From Lachnospiraceae bacterium (GTDB lineage: Bacteria; Bacillota; Clostridia; Lachnospirales; Lachnospiraceae): DNA of 45,078 nucleotides. Location: assembly GCA_022796795.1 (NCBI GenBank), contig JAAWJI010000035.1:1-45078 (forward strand), in the 5' to 3' direction. Numbering within the stretch: position 1 is the stretch's first letter; each line of letters starts with the position of its first letter. The notes under the pieces were generated by a model. It was not told the DNA's origin and made no database searches. It worked only from the letters and a program-made list of their open reading frames with translations. Shown here in pieces: positions 42,762 through 45,078 of the stretch. The translations under genes were made by a program, and so were the position numbers.

Positions 42762-44282
42762 TCACAAATATTCTTTAAGCTTCACCCGATCAATTTTCCC
42801 GTTTCCATTTATAGGCATATGAGAAAGATAGATGACCTTTCCCGGAATCATGTAATCCGGTACCAGTTGCTCCAGCCTTTCCTTTATAGATTCCCTGTTA
42901 AGATCAGCATCTATAAACAACACAATCTTCTGCCTCTTTTCATCATAAAGGCAACAACATAAAGTAACCTCCTCCAGAGAGGAAACTGCTGTCTCAATCT
43001 CTCCTAATTCAATCCGGTGCCCCAAATGTTTAATCTGAAAATCCTTGCGAGAAAGATAAATCAGTTCTCCGTATTCATTGTATTTAACAAGATCTCCAGT
43101 CCGATAAATCATTTCTGGAACTGCCCTATTCAATGGATTCTGTACAAACGCAGCCCTGGTTTTTTCCGGATTGTTATAATATCCCATTGCCAGAGAAGTT
43201 CCGCGAACGCAGAGCTCTCCGATTTCGTCCCCCCTCACCAGTTCCTCTTGATCATTTAAAACCAGAATCTCCGTATTTTCCATAGGAATTCCTATCGGAA
43301 GCGGTTCCTCATCCCCAAATTCCCTGTCAACAATATAATAGGTACAGGCATCCGTAATTTCCGTGGGTCCGTATAAATTCGCATATACTACATCTGGTAA
43401 ATACTTTCTCCAGATATTCAGCTGCTTATTGGGCATAACCTCACCGCAAAATAACACCTGCTTTAAAGTATCCTTTAGATCAACATTCCGAAATGCCTTT
43501 AGTTTGGATACCACAATCAATGCAGAGGGAACCCAGAAGATCGTATTAATTTCATGTTCCTTGATATATTCCAGTAATGGAACTGGTTGAAAGAACAGCT
43601 TTTTCGGGATGATATAGAGTGTGGCACCAGTTTTTATGCAAGTAAAAATATCCAGAATGGAGTTGTCAAAATAAAAGGGTGCCTGATTGCCAAAGGTATC
43701 CTCTGCAGTTATAGAAAAGGTATCTGTCACCCAATCAATATAGTCCATGACCGACCTATGGGAAATAGACACTCCTTTGGGAACTCCTGTAGAGCCGGAG
43801 GTAAATAGAACATATAGAAGATCTGTGTCAATAATTGTCTTCTCAACTCTTGCTATTAAGGCCTCATCCTCTACTTCTGGATTAATCTGCTCATAGATTA
43901 GAAATGCCCCTTTATAATGGAACTTTTCAAAGCTGCTTTTTAATGCAGCGGTAGTAATTACAATCTGTGGGTGAAGTATTTCCAGAATTTTATTTACTCG
44001 CGCTTCCGGCATTTCAACATCTATGGGCGAGTAAAAACAGCCTGCATAAGCAGTTCCCATAAAGGAAACAAGAACCTCCAGCCCCTTCTCCATATACACT
44101 GCAACAGGCTGTCTGCCAACGAGACCATTCTCTTCCTTCATTTTCAGGAGCTCTCTGGCAATCGCCTGGCTTTTTCTTCTAAACTCCCTGAATGTAATGC
44201 TTCCGTTTTCATCATAAACAGCTAATTTGTCTGGGAATGTATTTGCTGTATCATTTAACCATGCAAGAACATTGGACTGCAT
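42762..44282 (-). CDS. Amino-acid/acyl adenylating enzyme (DltA-like)
   Basis: A 506-residue AMP-forming ligase that should activate a carboxylic acid and load it onto the carrier protein. Adenylation motifs: LLYVLFTSGSTGVPKGVSISH (about 155-175), APFYFDNSILDIF, NLYGPTEIT, YRTGDLVKYN, HLGHRIELGEIE and the catalytic Lys in NGKIDRVKLKEYL. Length and lack of other domains match DltA. Specificity cannot be read by eye: D-Ala, another amino acid or a hydroxy acid are possible. The ATG at 44282 follows GGAGGAAG. It is 46 bp before the GNAT gene. Confidence 0.9.
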   Translation of the reverse strand: MQSNVLAWLNDTANTFPDKLAVYDENGSITFREFRRKSQAIARELLKMKEENGLVGRQPVAVYMEKGLEVLVSFMGTAYAGCFYSPIDVEMPEARVNKILEILHPQIVITTAALKSSFEKFHYKGAFLIYEQINPEVEDEALIARVEKTIIDTDLLYVLFTSGSTGVPKGVSISHRSVMDYIDWVTDTFSITAEDTFGNQAPFYFDNSILDIFTCIKTGATLYIIPKKLFFQPVPLLEYIKEHEINTIFWVPSALIVVSKLKAFRNVDLKDTLKQVLFCGEVMPNKQLNIWRKYLPDVVYANLYGPTEITDACTYYIVDREFGDEEPLPIGIPMENTEILVLNDQEELVRGDEIGELCVRGTSLAMGYYNNPEKTRAAFVQNPLNRAVPEMIYRTGDLVKYNEYGELIYLSRKDFQIKHLGHRIELGEIETAVSSLEEVTLCCCLYDEKRQKIVLFIDADLNRESIKERLEQLVPDYMIPGKVIYLSHMPINGNGKIDRVKLKEYL

Positions 44283-44369
44283 TTATCTTCCTCCATCTTC
44301 TGCTAAAACATCTGTAATCCGCCGGATTATAAAGCCTTCTCCATTTGGTTCATAAAAAAGCGCTTTTCT

Positions 44370-44948
44370 CTATTGTTTAAGCTCCCTCAGTTCCTTGTCG
44401 CTTAGAAGATATCTCCTATGACATTCCAGACAAAAGTATTTTCCATCCTCTTCCACCAACTTAACTCCACATTTACACACATAGCCGAACATACGCCCTG
44501 GATTTCCCGCTATCAACCCATATGCTGGGACGTCTTTTGTTACGACAGTCCCGGCTCCCACAAATGCATATTCTCCTATTACATGTCCGCATACGATGGT
44601 TGCATTTGCTCCAATCGTTGCTCCCTCTTTTATAATAGTCTTTTTGAACTCACTCTTTCTTTCTATAAAGCTTCTTGGATTCAACACATTTGTAAACACG
44701 CAATTCGGACCCAGAAATACGTCATCCTCACATTCCACGCCGCTATAGAGGGCCACGTTATTTTTCACCTTCACTCCATTGCCCAGGGTAACGCCTCCCT
44801 CAATATACACATTCTGTCCTATATTGCACCGCTCGCCTATTACTGCGCCTTTCAAAACTGTACAGAACTGCCAAATCTTTGTATCTTTTCCTACTATTGC
44901 GTCATCATCCACATGACTGCTCTCATGGATCTGCACTCTTTTATCCAA
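44370..44948 (-). CDS. Hexapeptide-repeat N-acetyltransferase (WbpD/WlbB-like)
   Basis: A 192-residue left-handed beta-helix acetyltransferase. Starting VQIHESSHVDDDAIVGKDTKIWQFC, it shows repeating hexapeptides, NVFTNVLNPRSFIERKSEF-type loop with the family Asn, and GHVIGEYAFVGAGTVVTKDVP. It matches enzymes that acetylate the 3-amino group of UDP-2-acetamido-3-amino uronate sugars. A C-terminal extension has four cysteines (YVCKCGVKL and YFCLECHRRY), probably a zinc ribbon. The start is TTG at 44948, 6 bases after AAGGAG, which overlaps the stop of the preceding aminotransferase. The 44283-44369 spacer shows nothing special. Confidence 0.9.
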   Translation of the reverse strand: MDKRVQIHESSHVDDDAIVGKDTKIWQFCTVLKGAVIGERCNIGQNVYIEGGVTLGNGVKVKNNVALYSGVECEDDVFLGPNCVFTNVLNPRSFIERKSEFKKTIIKEGATIGANATIVCGHVIGEYAFVGAGTVVTKDVPAYGLIAGNPGRMFGYVCKCGVKLVEEDGKYFCLECHRRYLLSDKELRELKQ

Positions 44949-44959
44949 CTTCTTCTCCT

Positions 44960-45078
44960 TTATACCCAGGCATTAATTGCCTGGATCACGCTCTCCTGTT
45001 CCTTTTCCTGCAATTCTGCAAACATGGGAATCGCCAAAGAATGGTCTGCCACATATTCCGCATTTGGCAGATCCCCTT
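44960..45078 (-). CDS. DegT/DnrJ/EryC1-type sugar aminotransferase, C-terminal end only
   Basis: Only the last 39 codons are in the window; the gene continues past 45078. The segment GDLPNAEYVADHSLAIPMF followed by AELQEKEQESVIQAINAWV matches the C-terminal end of PLP-dependent sugar aminotransferases (WbpE-like), where the LPMF and VIxAI elements are conserved. Together with the WbpD-like acetyltransferase directly downstream it would make a 2,3-diacetamido sugar precursor for the capsule. Confidence 0.75.
   Translation of the reverse strand, partial: GDLPNAEYVADHSLAIPMFAELQEKEQESVIQAINAWV

Overview
The window looks like a chromosomal segment of a Clostridia-class Firmicute, most likely a Lachnospiraceae-type gut anaerobe. 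Evidence: strong AGGAGG-type ribosome binding sites; a Gram-positive tRNA-Glu without encoded CCA; a MetA-type homoserine acyltransferase; YesM/YesN-type signalling; a TPP-riboswitch thi operon with thiW and a short ThiC; and a Gram-positive GAAC-N4-GTTC LexA box. Most genes have fairly high GC. The right end (about 38.6-45.1 kb) is visibly AT-richer.

Layout. 1-612: tRNA-Glu(CUC) with promoter and terminator, then AT-rich spacer. 613-1518 (+): metA. 1506-11394 (-): a dipeptide/oligopeptide-type ABC transporter (binding protein, two permeases, two ATPases) followed by two dihydrodipicolinate-synthase/N-acetylneuraminate-lyase family proteins, a short-chain dehydrogenase and an amidohydrolase. 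11654-15088 (+): a divergent YesM-like kinase and YesN-like AraC-type regulator that probably control this import-and-catabolism operon. 15108-20470 (-): thiamine operon, promoter - TPP riboswitch - thiC - thiW - thiD - thiM - thiE. 20466-21351 (+): a decayed hipB-hipA locus whose 5' end overlaps the thiC promoter. 21374-27912 (-): OmpR-type two-component system, ABC ATPase, an unusual ABC permease fused to an M1-type metallopeptidase domain, a second permease and a small hypothetical gene with its own promoter.

28100-45078 (-): a capsule/exopolysaccharide cluster read leftward. From upstream to downstream it holds: partial DegT-type aminotransferase, WbpD-like N-acetyltransferase, a Dlt-like acyl or aminoacyl transfer module (adenylating enzyme, GNAT, carrier protein, MBOAT, SGNH/DltD-like), a small membrane protein with an SOS-type promoter, a glycosyltransferase, the priming sugar transferase, another glycosyltransferase, an inserted AAA-ATPase/PD-(D/E)XK gene with its own consensus promoter and terminator, a GT2-GT4 fusion, a polymerase/ligase-like membrane protein and a Wzx flippase.

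The most interesting candidates are four. (1) A possible SOS-induced type I toxin-antitoxin-like locus at 38297-38760: a LexA-box promoter, a 69-residue single-span basic protein, and a near-consensus promoter aimed antisense into its 3' end, followed by a hairpin. (2) The Dlt-like modification module inside the polysaccharide cluster. (3) The transporter - aldolase-family - dehydrogenase - amidohydrolase operon with its own sensor pair, for an unknown substrate. (4) In-frame minisatellites (periods 33, 60 and 21 bp) inside three otherwise ordinary enzymes, plus two non-coding short tandem repeats. Functions are inferred from sequence motifs read by eye; no database search was possible.
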